Assembly: GCF_051014445.1 (NCBI RefSeq)
Contig: NC_135137.1
Coordinates: 21,825,501 to 21,889,500 of the forward strand
DNA length: 64,000 nt
Source of the DNA: Colletes latitarsis
Taxonomy: Eukaryota > Arthropoda > Insecta > Hymenoptera > Colletidae
Direction: 5' to 3'
Below the pieces are notes generated by a model. The model saw only the letters and a program-made list of their open reading frames with translations. It ran no database searches and had not been told where the DNA came from. Positions 36,347 through 51,599 of the stretch are shown here, one piece after another. Every line of letters begins with the position of its first letter. The stretch's first letter is position 1. The position numbers were made by a program, and so were the translations under genes.

Positions 36347-39300
36347 AACCCAGACCTAACCGGTGTTACCGACTAAAATATTGATCGAAACCAGGTTTAA
36401 TTGTCTGTTTCAGTGTGGTACCACATTACTACGTGATTCAAACCAGAAAAAACTCGGGATCTGGCCAACAAGCATGCAAAGAAGACAAAATCATGAGCCA
36501 GATGCGGGCATACCCCACACCTAACCCATACCTAACCGGTGTTATCCTCTAAAATACTGGCCGAATCAAGGTTTTATTGACTGTTACTGTGTGGTACCAC
36601 ATTACTACGTGATTCAACCACGAAAAAACCCAGGATCTGGCCAACAAGTATGCGAAGAAGGCAAAATCATGAGCCAGACGCGGGCATAACCCAGACCTAA
36701 CCCAGACCTAGCCGGTGTTATCCTATAAAATGTTGTACGTAACCAGGTTTAATTGTGTGTTTCAGCGTGGTACCATATGACTACGTGATTCAAACCAGAA
36801 AAAACCCGGGATCTGGCCAACAAGTATGCGAAGAAGGCAAAATCATAAGCCAGATGCGGGCATTACCCAGACCTAACCCCGACCAAACCGGTGTTATCCT
36901 CTAAATTGCTGACCGAATCCAGCTTTTATTGACTGTTACTGTGTGGTACCACATTACTACGTGATTCAACCCAGAAAAAACCCTGGATCTGGCCAACAAG
37001 CATGCGAAGAAGACAAAACCATGAGCCAGACGCGGGCGTAACCCAGACGTAATCCAGACCTAACCGGTGTTATACTATAAAATATTGAACGAAACCAGGT
37101 ATAATTGCCTGTCTCAGCGTGGTACCATATGAGTATGTGATACGAACCAGAAAAAACCCAAGATCTGGCCAGCAAGCATGCGACAATGGCAAAATCATGA
37201 GCCAGATGCGGGCATAATCCAGACCTAACCCAGACCTAACCGACGTTACCGACTAAAATATTGATCGAAACCAGGTTTAATTGTCTGTTTCAGTGTGGTA
37301 CCACATTACTACGTGATTCAAGTCCGAAAAAACCCAGGATCTGGCCAACAAGCATGCGAACATGGCAAAATCATGACACAGATGCAAGCATATCCCAAAC
37401 GTAACCCAGACCTAGCCGGTGCTATCCTATAAAATGTTGTACGAAACCAGGTTTAATTGTGTGTTTCAGCGTGGTACCATATGACTACGTGATTCAAACC
37501 AGAAAAAACCCGGGATCTGGCCAACAAGTATGCGAAGAAGGCAAAAACATAAGCCAGATGCGGGCATTACCCAGAACTAACCCCGACCAAACCGGTGTTA
37601 TCCTCTAAATTGCTGACCGAATCCAGCTTTTATTGACTGTTACTGTGTGGTACCACATTACTACGTGATTCAACCCAGAAAAAACCCAGGATCTGGCCAA
37701 CAAGTATGCGAAGAAGGCAAAACCATGAGCCAGACGCGGGCGTAACCCAGACGTAATCCAGACCTAACCGGTGTTATACTATAAAATATTGAACGAAACC
37801 AGGTATAATTGCCTGTCTCAGCGTGGTACCATATGAGTATGTGATACGAACCAGAAAAAACCCAGGATATGGCCAACAAGTATGCGAAGAAGGCAAAATC
37901 ATGAGCCAGATGCGGCCATACCAATGCCTAACCGGTGATATCCTCTGAAATACTGACCGATTCCAGGTTTAATGGACTGTTACTGTGTGGCACCACATTA
38001 CTACGTGATTCAAACCAGAAAAAACCCGGAATCTGGCCAACAAGCATGCAAAAATGGCAAAATCATACGCCAGATGCGGGCACAACCCAGACCTAACCCA
38101 GACCTAACCGGTATTGTCCTATAAAATATTGATCGAAACCAGGTTTAATTGACTACTTCAGTGTGGTACCACATTATTACGTGATTGAGACCAGAAAAAA
38201 CCCGGGATCTGGCCAACAAGCATGCGAAGAAGACAAAATCATGAGCCAGAAGCGGGCATACCCCACCCCTAACCCATACCTATCCGGTGATATCCTCTAG
38301 AATATTGATCGAAACCAGGTTTAATTGACAGTTTCAGTGTGGTACCACATTACTACGTGATTCAAACCCGAAAAAACCCAGGACCTGGCCAGCAAGTATG
38401 CGAAGAAGGCAAAATCATGAGCCAGATGCGGCCATAACAATGCCTAACCCAGACCTAACCGACGTTACCGACTAAAATATTGATCGAAACCAGGTTTAAT
38501 TGTCTGTTTCAGTGTGGTACCACATTACTACGTGATTCAAACCAGAAAAAACTCGGGATCTGGCCAACAAGCATGCGAAGAAGACAAAATCATGAGCCAG
38601 ATGCGGGCATACCCCACACCTAACCCATACCTAACCGGTGTTATCCTCTAAAATACTGGCCGAATCCAGGTTTAATGGACTGTTACTGTGTGGTACCACA
38701 TTACTACGTGATTCAAACCCGAAACAACCCAGGATCTGGCCAACAAGCATGCGAACATGGCAAAATCATGACACAGATGCAAGTATATCCCAAACGTAAC
38801 CCAGACCTAGCCGGTGTTATCCTATAAAATGTTGTACGAAACCAGGTTTAATGGACTGTTACTGTGTGGTACCACATTACTACGTGATTCAAACCCGACA
38901 AAACCCAGGATATGGCCAACAAGTATGCGAAGAAGGCAAAATCATGAGCCAGATGCGGCCATAACAATGCCTAACCGGTGATATCCTCTGAAATACTGAC
39001 CGATTCCAGGATCAATGGACTGTTACTGTGTGGCACCACATTACTACGTGATTCAAACCAGAAAAAACCCGGAATCTGGCCAAAAAGCATGCAAAAATGG
39101 CAAAATCATAAGCCAGATGCGGGCACAACCCAGACCTAACCCAGACCTAACCGGTGTTCTTCTATAAAATATTGATCGAAACAAGGTTTAATTGACTGCT
39201 TCTGTGTGGTACCACATTATTACGTGATTGAGACCAGAAAAAACCCGGGATCTGGCCAACAAGCATGCGAAGAAGACAAAATCATGAGCCAGAAGCGGGC

Positions 39301-42300
39301 ATACCCCACCCCTAACCCATACCTATCCGGTGATATCCTCTAGAATATTGATCGAAACCAGGTTTAATTGACAGTTTCAGTGTGGTACCACATTACTACG
39401 TGATTCAAACCCGAAAAAACCCAGGATCTGGCCAGCAAGTATGCGAAGAAGCCAAAATCATGAGCCAGATACGGCCATAACCCAGACCTAACCGGTGTTA
39501 TCCTCTGAAATACTGACCGATTCCAGGTTTAATGGTCTGTTACTGTGCGGCACCACATTACTACGTGATTCAAACCAGAAAAAACCAGGGGTCTGGCCAG
39601 TAAGCATGCAAAAATGGCAAAATCATAAGCCAGATGCGGGCATAACTCAGACCTAACCCAGACCTAACCGGTTTTGTCCTACAAAATATTGATCGAAACC
39701 AGGTTTAATTGACTGCTTCAGTGTGGTACCACGTTACTACGTGATTCAAACCCGAAAAAACCCAGGATCTGGCCAGCAAGCATGCGACAATGGCAAAATC
39801 ATGAGCCAGATGCGGGCATAACCCAGACCTAACCAGTGTTATCCTCTAAAATACTGACCAATTCCAGGCTTAATGGACTGCTACGGTGTGGTACCACATT
39901 ACTACGTGATTCAAACCAGATAAAACCCGCGATCTGGCCAACAAGCATGCGAAGAAGGCAAAACCATGAGCCAGACGCGGGCGTAACCCAGACGTAATCC
40001 AGACCTAACCGGTGTTATACTATAAAATATTGAACGAAACCAGGTATAATTGCCTGTCTCAGCGTGGTACCATATGAGTATGTGATACGAACCAGAAAAA
40101 ACCCAGGATCTGGCCAGCAAGCATGCGACAATGACAAAATCATGAGGCAGATGCGGGCATAATCCAGACCTAACCCAGACCTAACCGACGTTATCGACTA
40201 AAATATTGATCGAAACCAGGTTTAATTGTCTGTTTCAGTGTGGTACCACATTACTACGTGATTCAAACGAGAAAAAACTCGGGATCTGGCCAACAAGCAT
40301 GCGAAGAAGACAAAATCATGAGCCAGATGCGGGCATACCCCACACCTAACCCATACCTAACCGGTGTTATCCTCTAAAATACTGGCCGAATCAAGGTTTT
40401 ATTGACTCTTACTGTGTGGTACCACATTACTACGTGATTCAACCACGAAAAAACCCAGGATCTGGCCAACAAGTATGCGAAGAAGGCAAAATCATGAGCC
40501 AGACGCGGGCATAACCCAGACCTAACCCAGACCTAACCGGTGTTACCCTCTAAAATACTGGCCGAATCCAGGTTTAATGGACTGTTACTGTGTGGTACCA
40601 CATTACTACGTGATTCAAACCCGAAAAAACCCAGGATCTGGCCAACAAGCATGCGAACATGGCAAAATCATGACACAGATGCAAGCATATCCCAAACGTA
40701 ACCCAGACCTAGCCGGTGTTATCCTATAAAATGTTGTACGAAACCAGGTTTAATTGTGTGTTTCAGCGTGGTACCATATGACTACGTGATTCAAACCAGA
40801 AAAAACCCGGGATCTGGCCAACAAGTATGCGAAGAAGGCAAAACCATGAGCCAGACGCGGGCGTAACCCAGACTTAATCCTGACCTAACCGGTGTTATAC
40901 TATAAAATATTGAACGAAACCAGGTATAATTGCCTGTCTCAGCGTGGTACCATATGAGTATGTGATACGAACCAGAAAAAACCCAGGATCTGGCCAGCAA
41001 GCATGCGACAATGGCAAAATCATGAGCCAGATGCGGGCATAATCCAGACCTAACCCAGACCTAACCGACGTTACCGACTAAAATATTGATCCAAACCAGG
41101 TTTAATTGTCTGTTTCAGTGTGGTACCACATTACTACGTGATTCAAACGAGAAAAGCTCGGGATCTGGCCAACAAGCATGCGAAGAAGACAAAATCATGA
41201 GCCAGATGCGGGCATACCCCACACCTAACCCATACCTAACCGGTGTTATCCTCTAAAATACTGGCCGAATCAAGGTTTTATTGACTGTTACTGTGTGGTA
41301 CCACATTACTACGTGATTCAACCACGAAAAACCCCAGGATCTGGCCAACAAGTATGCGAAGAAGGCAAAATCATGAGCCAGACGCGGGCATAACCCAGAC
41401 CTAACCCAGACCTAACCAACGTTACCGACTAAAATATTGATCGAAACCAGGTTTAATTGTCTGTTTCAGTGTGGTATCACATTACTACGTTATTCAAACC
41501 AGAAAAAACCCGGGATCTAGCCAACAAGCATGCGATGGAGACAAAATCATGAGCCAGATGCGGGCATACCCCACACCTAACCCATACCTAACCGGTGTTA
41601 TCCTCTAAAATACTGGCCGAATCCAGGTTTAATGGACTGTTACTGTGTGGTACCACATTACTACGTGATTCAACCCAGAAAAAACCCAGGATCTGGCCAA
41701 CAAGTATGCGAAGAAGGCAAAACCATGAGCCAGACGCGGGCGTAACCCAGACGTAATCCAGACCTAACCGGTGTTATACTATAAAATATTGAACGAAACC
41801 AGGTATAATTGCCTGTCTCAGCGTGGTACCATATGAGTATGTGATACGAACCAGAAAAAACACAGGATCTGGGCATGAGTATGCGAAGAAGGCAAAATCA
41901 TGAGCCAGATGCGGGCACTACCCAGACCTAACCGGTGTTATTCTCTAAAATACTGACTGATTCCAGGTTTAATGGACCGTTACTGTGTGGTACCACATTA
42001 CTACGTGATTCAAACCCGACAAAACCCAGGATATGGCCAACAAGTATGCGAAGAAGGCAAAATCATGAGCCAGATGCGGCCATAACAATGCCTAACCGGT
42101 GATATCCTCTGAAATACTGACCGATTCCAGGTTTAATGGACTGTTACTGTGTGGCACCACATTACTACGTGATTCAAACCAGAAAAAACCCGGAATCTGG
42201 CCAACAAGCATGCAAAAATGGCAAAATCATAAGCCAGATGCGGGCACAACCCAGACCTAACCCAGACCTAACCGGTGTTGTCCTATAAAATATTGATCGA

Positions 42301-43190
42301 AACCAGGTTTAATTGACTGCTTCAGTGTGGTACCACATTATTACGTGATTGAGACCAGAAAAAACCCAGGATCTGGCCAGCAAGTATGCGAAGAAGCCAA
42401 AATCATGAGCCAGATACGGCCATAACCCAGAACTAACCGGTGTTATCCTCTGAAATGCTGACCGATTCCAGGTTTAATGGTCTGCTACTGTGCGGCACCA
42501 CATTACTACGTGATTCAAACCAGAAAAAACCCGGGATTTGGGCAGTAAGCATGCAAAAATGGCAAAATCATAAGCCAGATGCGGGCATAACTCAGACCTA
42601 ACCCAGACCTAACCGGTTTTGTCCTATAAAATATTGATCGAAACCAGGTTTAATTGACTGCTTCAGTGTGGTACCACGTTGCTACGTGATTCAAACCCGA
42701 GAAAACCCAGGATCTGGCCAGCAAGCATGCGACAATGGCAAAATCATGAGCCAGATGCGGGCATAACGCAGACCTAACCAGTGTTATCCTCTAAAATACT
42801 GACCAATTCCAGGCTTAATGGACTGCTACGGTGTGGTATCACATTACTACGTGATTCAAACCAGATAAAACCCGGGATTTGGCCAACAAGCATGCGAAGA
42901 AGGCAAAACCATGAGCCAGACGCGGGCGTAACCCAGACGTAATCCAGACCTAACCGGTGTTATACTATAAAATATTGAACGAAACCAGGTATTATTGCCT
43001 GTCTCAGCGTGGTACCATATGAGTACGTGATACGAACCAGAAAAAACACAGGATCTGGCCATCAAGTATGCGAAGAAGGCAAAGTCATGAGCCAGACGCG
43101 GGCATAACCCAGACCTAACCCAGACCTAACCGACGTTACCGACTAAAATATTGATCGAAACCAGGTTTAATTGTCTGTTTCAGTGTGGTA

Positions 43191-45130
43191 CCACATTACT
43201 ACGTGATTCAAACCAGAAAAAACCCGGGATCTGGCCAACAAGCATGCGAAGAAGACAAAATCATGAGCCAGATGCGGGCATACCCCACACCTAACCCATA
43301 CCTAACCGGTGTTATCCTCTAAAATACTGGCCGAATCCAGGTTTAATGGACTGTTACTGTGCGGTACCACATTACTACGTGAGTCAAACCCGAAACAACC
43401 CAGGATCTGGCCAACAAGCATGCGAACATGGCAAAATCATGACACAGATGCAAGCATATCCCAAACGTAACCCAGACCTAGCCGGTGTTATCCTATAAAA
43501 TGTTGTACGAAACCAGGTTTAATTGTGTGTTTCAGCGTGGTACCATATGACTACGTGATTCAAACCAGAAAAAACCCGGGATCTGGCCAACAAGTATGCG
43601 AAGAAGGCAAAATCATAAGCCAGATGCGGGCATTACCCAGACCTAACCCCGACCAAACCGGTGTTATCCTCTAAATTGCTGACCGAATCCAGCTTTTATT
43701 GACTGTTACTGTGTGGTACCACATTACTACGTGATTCAACCCAGAAAAAACCCAGGATCTGGCCAACAAGTATGCGAAGAAGCCAAAATCATGAGCCAGA
43801 TACGGCCATAACCCAGACCTAACCGGTGTTATCCTCTGAAATACTGACCGATTCCAGGTTTAATGGTCTGTTACTGTGCGGCACCACATTACTACGTGAT
43901 TCAAACCAGAAAAAACCCGGAATCTGGCCAACAAGCATGCAAAAATGGCAAAATCATAAGCCAGATGCGGGCACAACCCAGACCTAACCCAGACCTAACC
44001 GGTGTTGTCCTATAAAATATTGATCGAAACCAGGTTTAATTGACTGCTTCAGTGTGGTACCACATTATTACGTGATTGAGACCAGAAAAAACCCGGGATC
44101 TGGCCAACAAGCATGCGAAGAAGACAAAATCATGAGCCAGAAGCGGGCATACCCCACCCCTAACCCATACCTATCCGGTGATATCCTCTAGAATATTGAT
44201 CGAAACCAGGTTTAATTGAAAGTTTCAGTGTGGTACCACATTACTACGTGATTCAAACCCGAAAAAACCCAGGATCTGGCCAGCAAGTATGCGAAGAAGC
44301 CAAAATCATGAGCCAGATACGGCCATAACCCAGACCTAACCGGTGTTATCCTCTGAAATACTGACCGATTCCAGGTTTAATGGTCTGTTACTGTGCGGCA
44401 CCACATTACTACGTGATTCAAACCAGAAAAAACCCGGGATCTGGCCAGTTAGCATGCAAAAATGGCAAAATCATAAGCCAGATGCGGGCATAACTCAGAC
44501 CTAACCCAGACCTAACCGGTTTTGTCCTATAAAATATTGATCGAAACCAGGTTTAATTGACTGCTTCAGTGTGGTACCACATTACTACGTGATTCAAACC
44601 CGAAAAACCCCAGGATCTGGCCAGCAAGCATGCGACAATGTCAAAATCATGAGCCAGATGCGGGCATAACCCAGACCTAACCAGTGTTATCCTCTAAAAT
44701 ACTGACAAATTCCAGGCTTAATGTACTGCTACGGTGTGGTACCACACCGTGATTCAAACCAGATAAAACCCGGGATCTGGCCAACAAGCATGCGAAGAAG
44801 ACAAAATCATGAGCCAGATGCGGGCATACCCCACACCTAACCCATACCTAACCGGTGTTATCCTCTAAAATACTGGCCGAATCCAGGTTTAATGGACTGT
44901 TACTGTGTGGTACCACATTACTACGTGATTCAAACCCGAAAAAACCCAGGATCTGGCCAACAAGCATGCGAACATGGCAAAATCATGACACAGATGCAAG
45001 CATATCCCAAACGTAACCCAGACCTAGCCGGTGTTATCCTATAAAATGTTGTACGAAACCAGGTTTAATTGTCTGTTTCAGCGTGGTACCATATGACTAC
45101 GTGATTCAGACCAGAAAAAACCCGGGATCT
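43191..45130. repeat. Segmental duplication in satellite, copy 1
   Basis: A run of about 11 monomers that recurs at about 51600-53370 at offsets of about 8411 and later 8246. Both copies share the same private deletion in one monomer, ACCACACCGTGATTC instead of ACCACATTACTACGTGATTC (44741 here), so they descend from one event rather than from convergent drift. Confidence 0.75.
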
Positions 45131-48100
45131 GGCCAACAAGTATGCGAAGAAGGTAAAATCATAAGCCAGATGCGGGCATTACCCAGACCTAACCCCAACC
45201 AAACCGGTGTTATCCTCTAAATTGCTGACCGAATCCAGCTTTTATTGACTGTTACTGTGTGGTACCACATTACTACGTGATTCAACCCAGAAAAAACCCG
45301 GGATCTGGCCAACAAGTATGCGAAGAAGGCAAAACCATGAGCCAGACGCGGGCGTAACCCAGACGTAATCCAGACCTAACCGGTGTTATACTATAAAATA
45401 TTGAACGAAACCAGGTATAATTGCCTGTCTCAGCGTGGTACCATATGAGTATGTGATACGAACCAGAAAAAACACAGGACTGGCCATCAAGTATGCGAAG
45501 AAGGCAAAATCATGAGCCAGATGCGGGCATTACCTAACCAGTGTTATCCTCTAAAATACTGACCAATTCCAGGTTTAATGGACTGCTACGGTGTGGTACC
45601 ACATTACTACGTGATCCAAACCAGAAAAAACCCGGGATCTGGCCAACAAGCATGCAAAAATGGCAAAATCATAAGCCAGATGCGGGCATAACCCAGACCT
45701 AACCGCTGTTATCCTACCAAATATTGATCGAAACCAGGTTTAATTGACTGTTTCAGTGTCTTTCCACATTACTATCATATTCAACCACGAAAAAACGCAG
45801 GATCAGGCCATCAAGTATGCGAAGAAGGCAAAATCATGAGCCAGATGCGGGCATTACCTAACCAGTGTTATCCTCTAAAATACTGACCAATTCCAGGTTT
45901 AATGGACTGCTACGGTGTGGTACCACATTACTACGTGATTCAACCCAGAAAAAACCCGGGATCTGGCCAACAAGTATACGAAGAAGGCAAAATCATGAGC
46001 CAGATGCGGGCATTACCTAACCAGTGTTATCCTCTAAAATACTGACCAATTCCAGGTTTAATGGACTGCTACGGTGTGGTACCACATTACTACGTGATCC
46101 AAACCAGAAAAAACCCGGGATCTGGCCAACAAGCATGCAAAAATGGCAAAATCATAAGCCAGATGCGGGCATAACCCAGACCTAACCGGTGTTATCCTAC
46201 AAAATATTGATCGGAACCAGGTTAAATTGACTGTTTCGGTGTGGTACCACATTACAACGCGATTCAAACCCGAAAGAACTGAGGATCTGGCCAACAAGTA
46301 TACAAAGACTACAAAATCATGAGCCAGATGCGGGCATTACCCAGACCTAACCGGTGTTATTCTCTAAAATACTGACCGAATCCAGGTTTAATTGACTTTT
46401 ACTGTGTGGTGCCACATTACAACGTGATTCAGACCCGAAAAAACCCAGGATCTGGCCAGCAAGCATGCGAGAATGGCAAAATCATGAGCCAGATGCGGGC
46501 ATAATCCAGACCTAGCCCAGACCTAACCGACGTGCACCGACTAAAATATTGATCGAAACCAGGTTTAATTGTCCGTTTCGGTGTAGTACCACATTACTAC
46601 GTGATTCAAACCAGAAAATCCCGGGATCTGGCCAACAAGTATGCGAAGAAGGTAAAATCATAAGCCAGATGCGGGCATTACCCAGACTAACCCCGACCAA
46701 ACCGGTGTTATCCTCTAAATTGCTGACCGAATCCAGCTTTTATTGACTGTTACTGTGAGGCACCACATTACTACGTGATTCAAACCCGAAAAAACCCAGG
46801 ATCTGGGCAACAAGCATGCGAAGAAGGCAAAATCATAAGCCAGATGCGGACTTAACCCAGAACTAACCCAGACCTAACCGGTGTTATCCTCTAAAATATT
46901 GATTGAAACTAGGTTTAAATGACTGTTTCAGTGTGGCGCCACATTACTACCTGATTCAAACCAGAGAAAAACAAGGATCTGGCCAACAAGTATGCGGAAA
47001 TGGCAAAATCATGGGCCAGATGCGGGCATTACCCAGACCTAACCGGTGTTATCCTCTAAAATACTGACCGATTCCAGGTTTAATGGACTGTTACTGTGAG
47101 GCACCACATTACTACGTGATTCAAACCAGAAAAAACCCGTGATCTGGCCAACAAGCATGCGAAAATGGCAAGATCATAAGCCGGATGCAGGCATAACCCA
47201 GACCTAACACAGACGTAACCGCTGTTATCCAGTAAATTACTGACCGATTCCAGGTTTAATTGGCTGCTTCAGTGTGGTACCACATTATTACGTGATTGAG
47301 ACCAGGAAAAACCCGGGATCTGGCCAACAAGCATGCGAAGAAGACAAAATCATGCGCCAGAAGCGGGCATACCCCACCCCTAACCCATACCTAACCGGTG
47401 ATATCCTCTAGAATATTGATTGAAACCAGGTTTAATTGACAGTTTCAGTGTGGTACCACATTACTACGTGATTCAAACCCGAAAAAACCGAGGATCTGGC
47501 CAGCAAGTATGCGAAGAAGCCAAAATCATGAGCCAGATGCGGCCATAACCCAGACCTAACCGGTGTTATCCTCTGAAATACTGACCGATTCCAGGTTTAA
47601 TGGACTGTTACTGTGAGGCACCACATTACTACGTGATTCAAACCAGAAAAAACCCGGGATCTGGCCAGTAAGCATGCAAAAATGGCAAAATCATAAGCCA
47701 GATGCGGGCATAACTCAGACCTAACCCAGACCTAACCGTTTTTGTCCTATAAAATATTGATCGAAACCAGGTTTAATTGACTGCTTCAGTGTGGTACCAC
47801 ATTACTACGTGATTCAAACCAGAGAAAACCCGGGATCTGGCCAACAACCATGCGAAAATGGAAAATCATAAGCCAGATGCGGGCATAACCCAGACCTAAC
47901 ACAGACGTAACCGGTGTTATCCCCTAAAATATTGACCGAATCCAGGTTTAATTGCCTTTTACCGTGTGGTACCACATTACTACGTGATTCAAACCAGAAA
48001 AAACCCGGGATCTGGCCAACAAGCATGCAAAAATGGCAAAATCATAAGCCAGATGCGGGCATAACCCAGACCTAACCCAGACCTAACCGGTGTTATCCTA

Positions 48101-51100
48101 CCAAATATTGATCGAAACCAGGTTTAATTGACTGTTTCAGTGTCTTTCCACATTACTATCTTATTCAAACACGAAAAAACGCAGGATCTGTCCAACAAGT
48201 ATGCGAAAAAGGCAAAATCATGAGCCAGATGCGGGCATAACCCAGACCTAACCCAGACCTAACCGGTGTTACCGACTAAAATGGCAATTGAAACCAGGTT
48301 TAATTGACTGCTTCAGTGTGGTACCACATTACTACGTGATTCAAACCCGAAAAATCCCAGGATCTGGCCAACAAGCATGCGGGGAAGACAAAATCGTGAG
48401 CCAGATGCGGGCATACCCCCCACCTAACCCATACCTAACCGGTGTTATGCTGTAAAATATTGAACGAAACCAGGTATAATTGCCTGTCTCAGCGTGGTAC
48501 CATATGAGTACCTGATACGAACCAGAAAAAACACAGGATCTGGCCATCAAGTATGCGATGAAGGCATAATCATGAGCCAGATGCGGGCATTACCCAGACC
48601 TAAACGGTGTTATTCTCTAAAATACTGACTGATTCCAGGTTTAATGGACATTTACTTTGTGGTACCACATTAATACGTGATTCAAACCAGAAAAAACACG
48701 GGACCTGGCCAAGAAGCATGCGAAAATGGCAAAATCATAAGCCAGATGCGGGCATTACCTAGACCTAACACAGACGTAACCGGTGTTATCCTCTAAAATA
48801 TTGACCGTATCCAGGTTTAATTGACTTTTACTGTGTGGTACCACATTACAACGTGATTCAAACCAGAAAAAACCCGTGATCTGGCCAACAAGCATGCGGA
48901 AATGGCATGATCATAAGCCGGATGCAGGCATAACCCAGACCTAACACAGACGTAACCGCTGTTATCCACTAAAATATTGCCCGAATCCAGGTTTAATTGA
49001 CTTTTAGTGTGTGGTACCACATTACTACGTGATTCGAAACTGAAAAAACCCGGGATCTGGGCAACAACTATGCGATATAGGCATAATCATGAGCCAAATG
49101 CGGGCATAACCCAGACCTAACCCAGACATAACCGGTGTTATCGTCTAAATTACTTCTACCGATTCCAGGTTTAATTGACTGCTTCAGTGTGGTACCACAT
49201 TATTACGTGATTGAGACCAGAAAAAACCCGGGATCTGGCCAACAAGCATGCGAAGAAGACAAAATCATGCGCCAGAAGCGGGCATACCCCACCCCTAACC
49301 CATACCTAACCGGTGATATCCTCTAGAATATTGATTGAAACCACGTTTAATTGACAGTTTCGGTGTGGTACCACATTACTACGTGATTCAAACCCGAAAA
49401 AACCCAGGATCTGGCCAGCAAGTATGCGAAGAAGCCAAAATCATGAGCCAGATGCGGTCATAACCCAGACCTAACCGGTGTTATCCTCTGAAATACTGAC
49501 CGATTCCAGGTTTAATGGACTGTTACTGTGTGGCACCACATTACTACGTGATTCAAACCAGAAAAAACCCGGGATCTGGCCGGTAAGCATGCAAAAATGG
49601 TAAAATCATAAGCCAGATGCGGGCATAACTCAGACCTAACCCAGACCTAACCGGTTTTGTCCTATAAAATATTGATCGAAACCAGGTTTAATTGACTGCT
49701 TCAGTGTGGTACCACATTACTACGTGATTCAAACCTGAAAAAACCCAGGATCTGGCCAGCAAGCATGCGACAATGGCAAAATCTTGAGCCAGATGCGGGC
49801 ATAACCCAGACCTAACCAGTGTTATCCTCTAAAATACTGACCAATTCCAGGTTTAATGGACTGCTACGGTGTGGTACCACATTACTACGTGATTCAAACC
49901 AGATAAAACCCGGGATCTGGCCAACAACCATGCGAAAATGGAAAATCATAAGCCAGATGCGGGCATAACCCAGACCTAACACAGACGTAACCGGTGTTAT
50001 CCCCTAAAATATTGACCGAATCCAGGTTTAATTGCCTTTTACTGTGTGGTACCACATTACTACGTGATTCAAACCAGAAAAAACCCGGGATCTGGCCAAC
50101 AAGCATGCAAAAATGGCAATATCATAAGCCAGATGCGGGCATAACCCAGACCTAACCCAGACCTAACCGGTGTTATCCTACCAAATATTGATCGAAACCA
50201 GGTTTAATTGACTGTTTCAGTGTCTTTCCACATTACTATCTTATTCAAACACGAAAAAACGCAGGATCTGGCCAACAAGTATGCGAAAGAGGCAAAATCA
50301 CTAGCCAGATGCGGGCATAACCCAGACCTAACCGGTGTTATCCTCTGAAATACTGACTGATACCAGGTTTAATGGACATTTACTGTGTGGTACCACATTA
50401 ATACGTGATTCAAACCAGATAAAACCCGGGATTTGGCCAACAAGCATGCGAAGAAGGCAAAACCATGAGCCAGACGCGGGCGTAACCCAGACGTAATCCA
50501 GACCTAACCGGTGTTATACTATAAAATATTGAACGAAACCAGGTATAATTGCCTGTCTCAGCGTGGTACCATATGAGTATGTGATACGAACCAGAAAAAA
50601 CACAGGATCTGGCCATCAAGTATGCGAAGAAGGCAAAATCATGAGCCAGACGCGGGCATAACCCAGACCTAACCCATACCTAACCGGTGTTATCCTCTAA
50701 AATACTGGCCGCATCCAGGTTTAATGGACTGTTACTGTGTGGTACCACATTACTACGTGATTCAAACCCGAAACAACCCAGGATCTGGCCAACAAGTATG
50801 CGAAGAAGCCAAAATCATGAGCCAGATACGGACATAACCCAGACCTAACCGGTGTTATCCTCTGAAATACTGACCGATTCCAGGTTTAATGGTCTGTTAC
50901 TGTGCGGCACCACATTACTACGTGATTCAAACCAGAAAAAACCCGGGATCTGGCCAGTTAGCATGCAAAAATGGCAAAATCATAAGCCAGATGCGGGCAT
51001 AACTCAGACCTAACCCAGACCTAACCGGTTTTGTCCTATAAAATATTGACCGAATCCAGGTTTAATGGACTGTTACTGTGTGGTACCACATTACTACGTG

Positions 51101-51599
51101 ATTCAAACCCGAAACAACCCAGGATCTGGCCAACAAGTATGCGAAGAAGCCAAAATCATGAGCCAGATGCGGGCATAACCCAGACCTAACACAGACGTAA
51201 CCGGTGTTATCCCCTAAAATATTGACCGAATCCAGGTTTAATTGCCTTTTACTGTGTGGTACCACATTACTACGTGATTCAAACCAGAAAAAACACAGGA
51301 TCTGGCCATCAAGTATGCGAAGAAGGCAATATCATAAGCCAGATGCGGGCATAACCCAGACCTAACCCAGACCTAACCGGTGTTATCCTACCAAATATTG
51401 ATCGAAACCAGGTTTAATTGACTGTTTCAGTGTCTTTCCACATTACTATCTTATTCAAACACGAAAAAACGCAGGATCTGGCCAACAAGTATGCGAAAGA
51501 GGCAAAATCACTAGCCAGATGCGGGCATAACCCAGACCTAACCGGTGTTATCCTCTGAAATACTGACTGATACCAGGTTTAATGGACATTTACTGTGTG

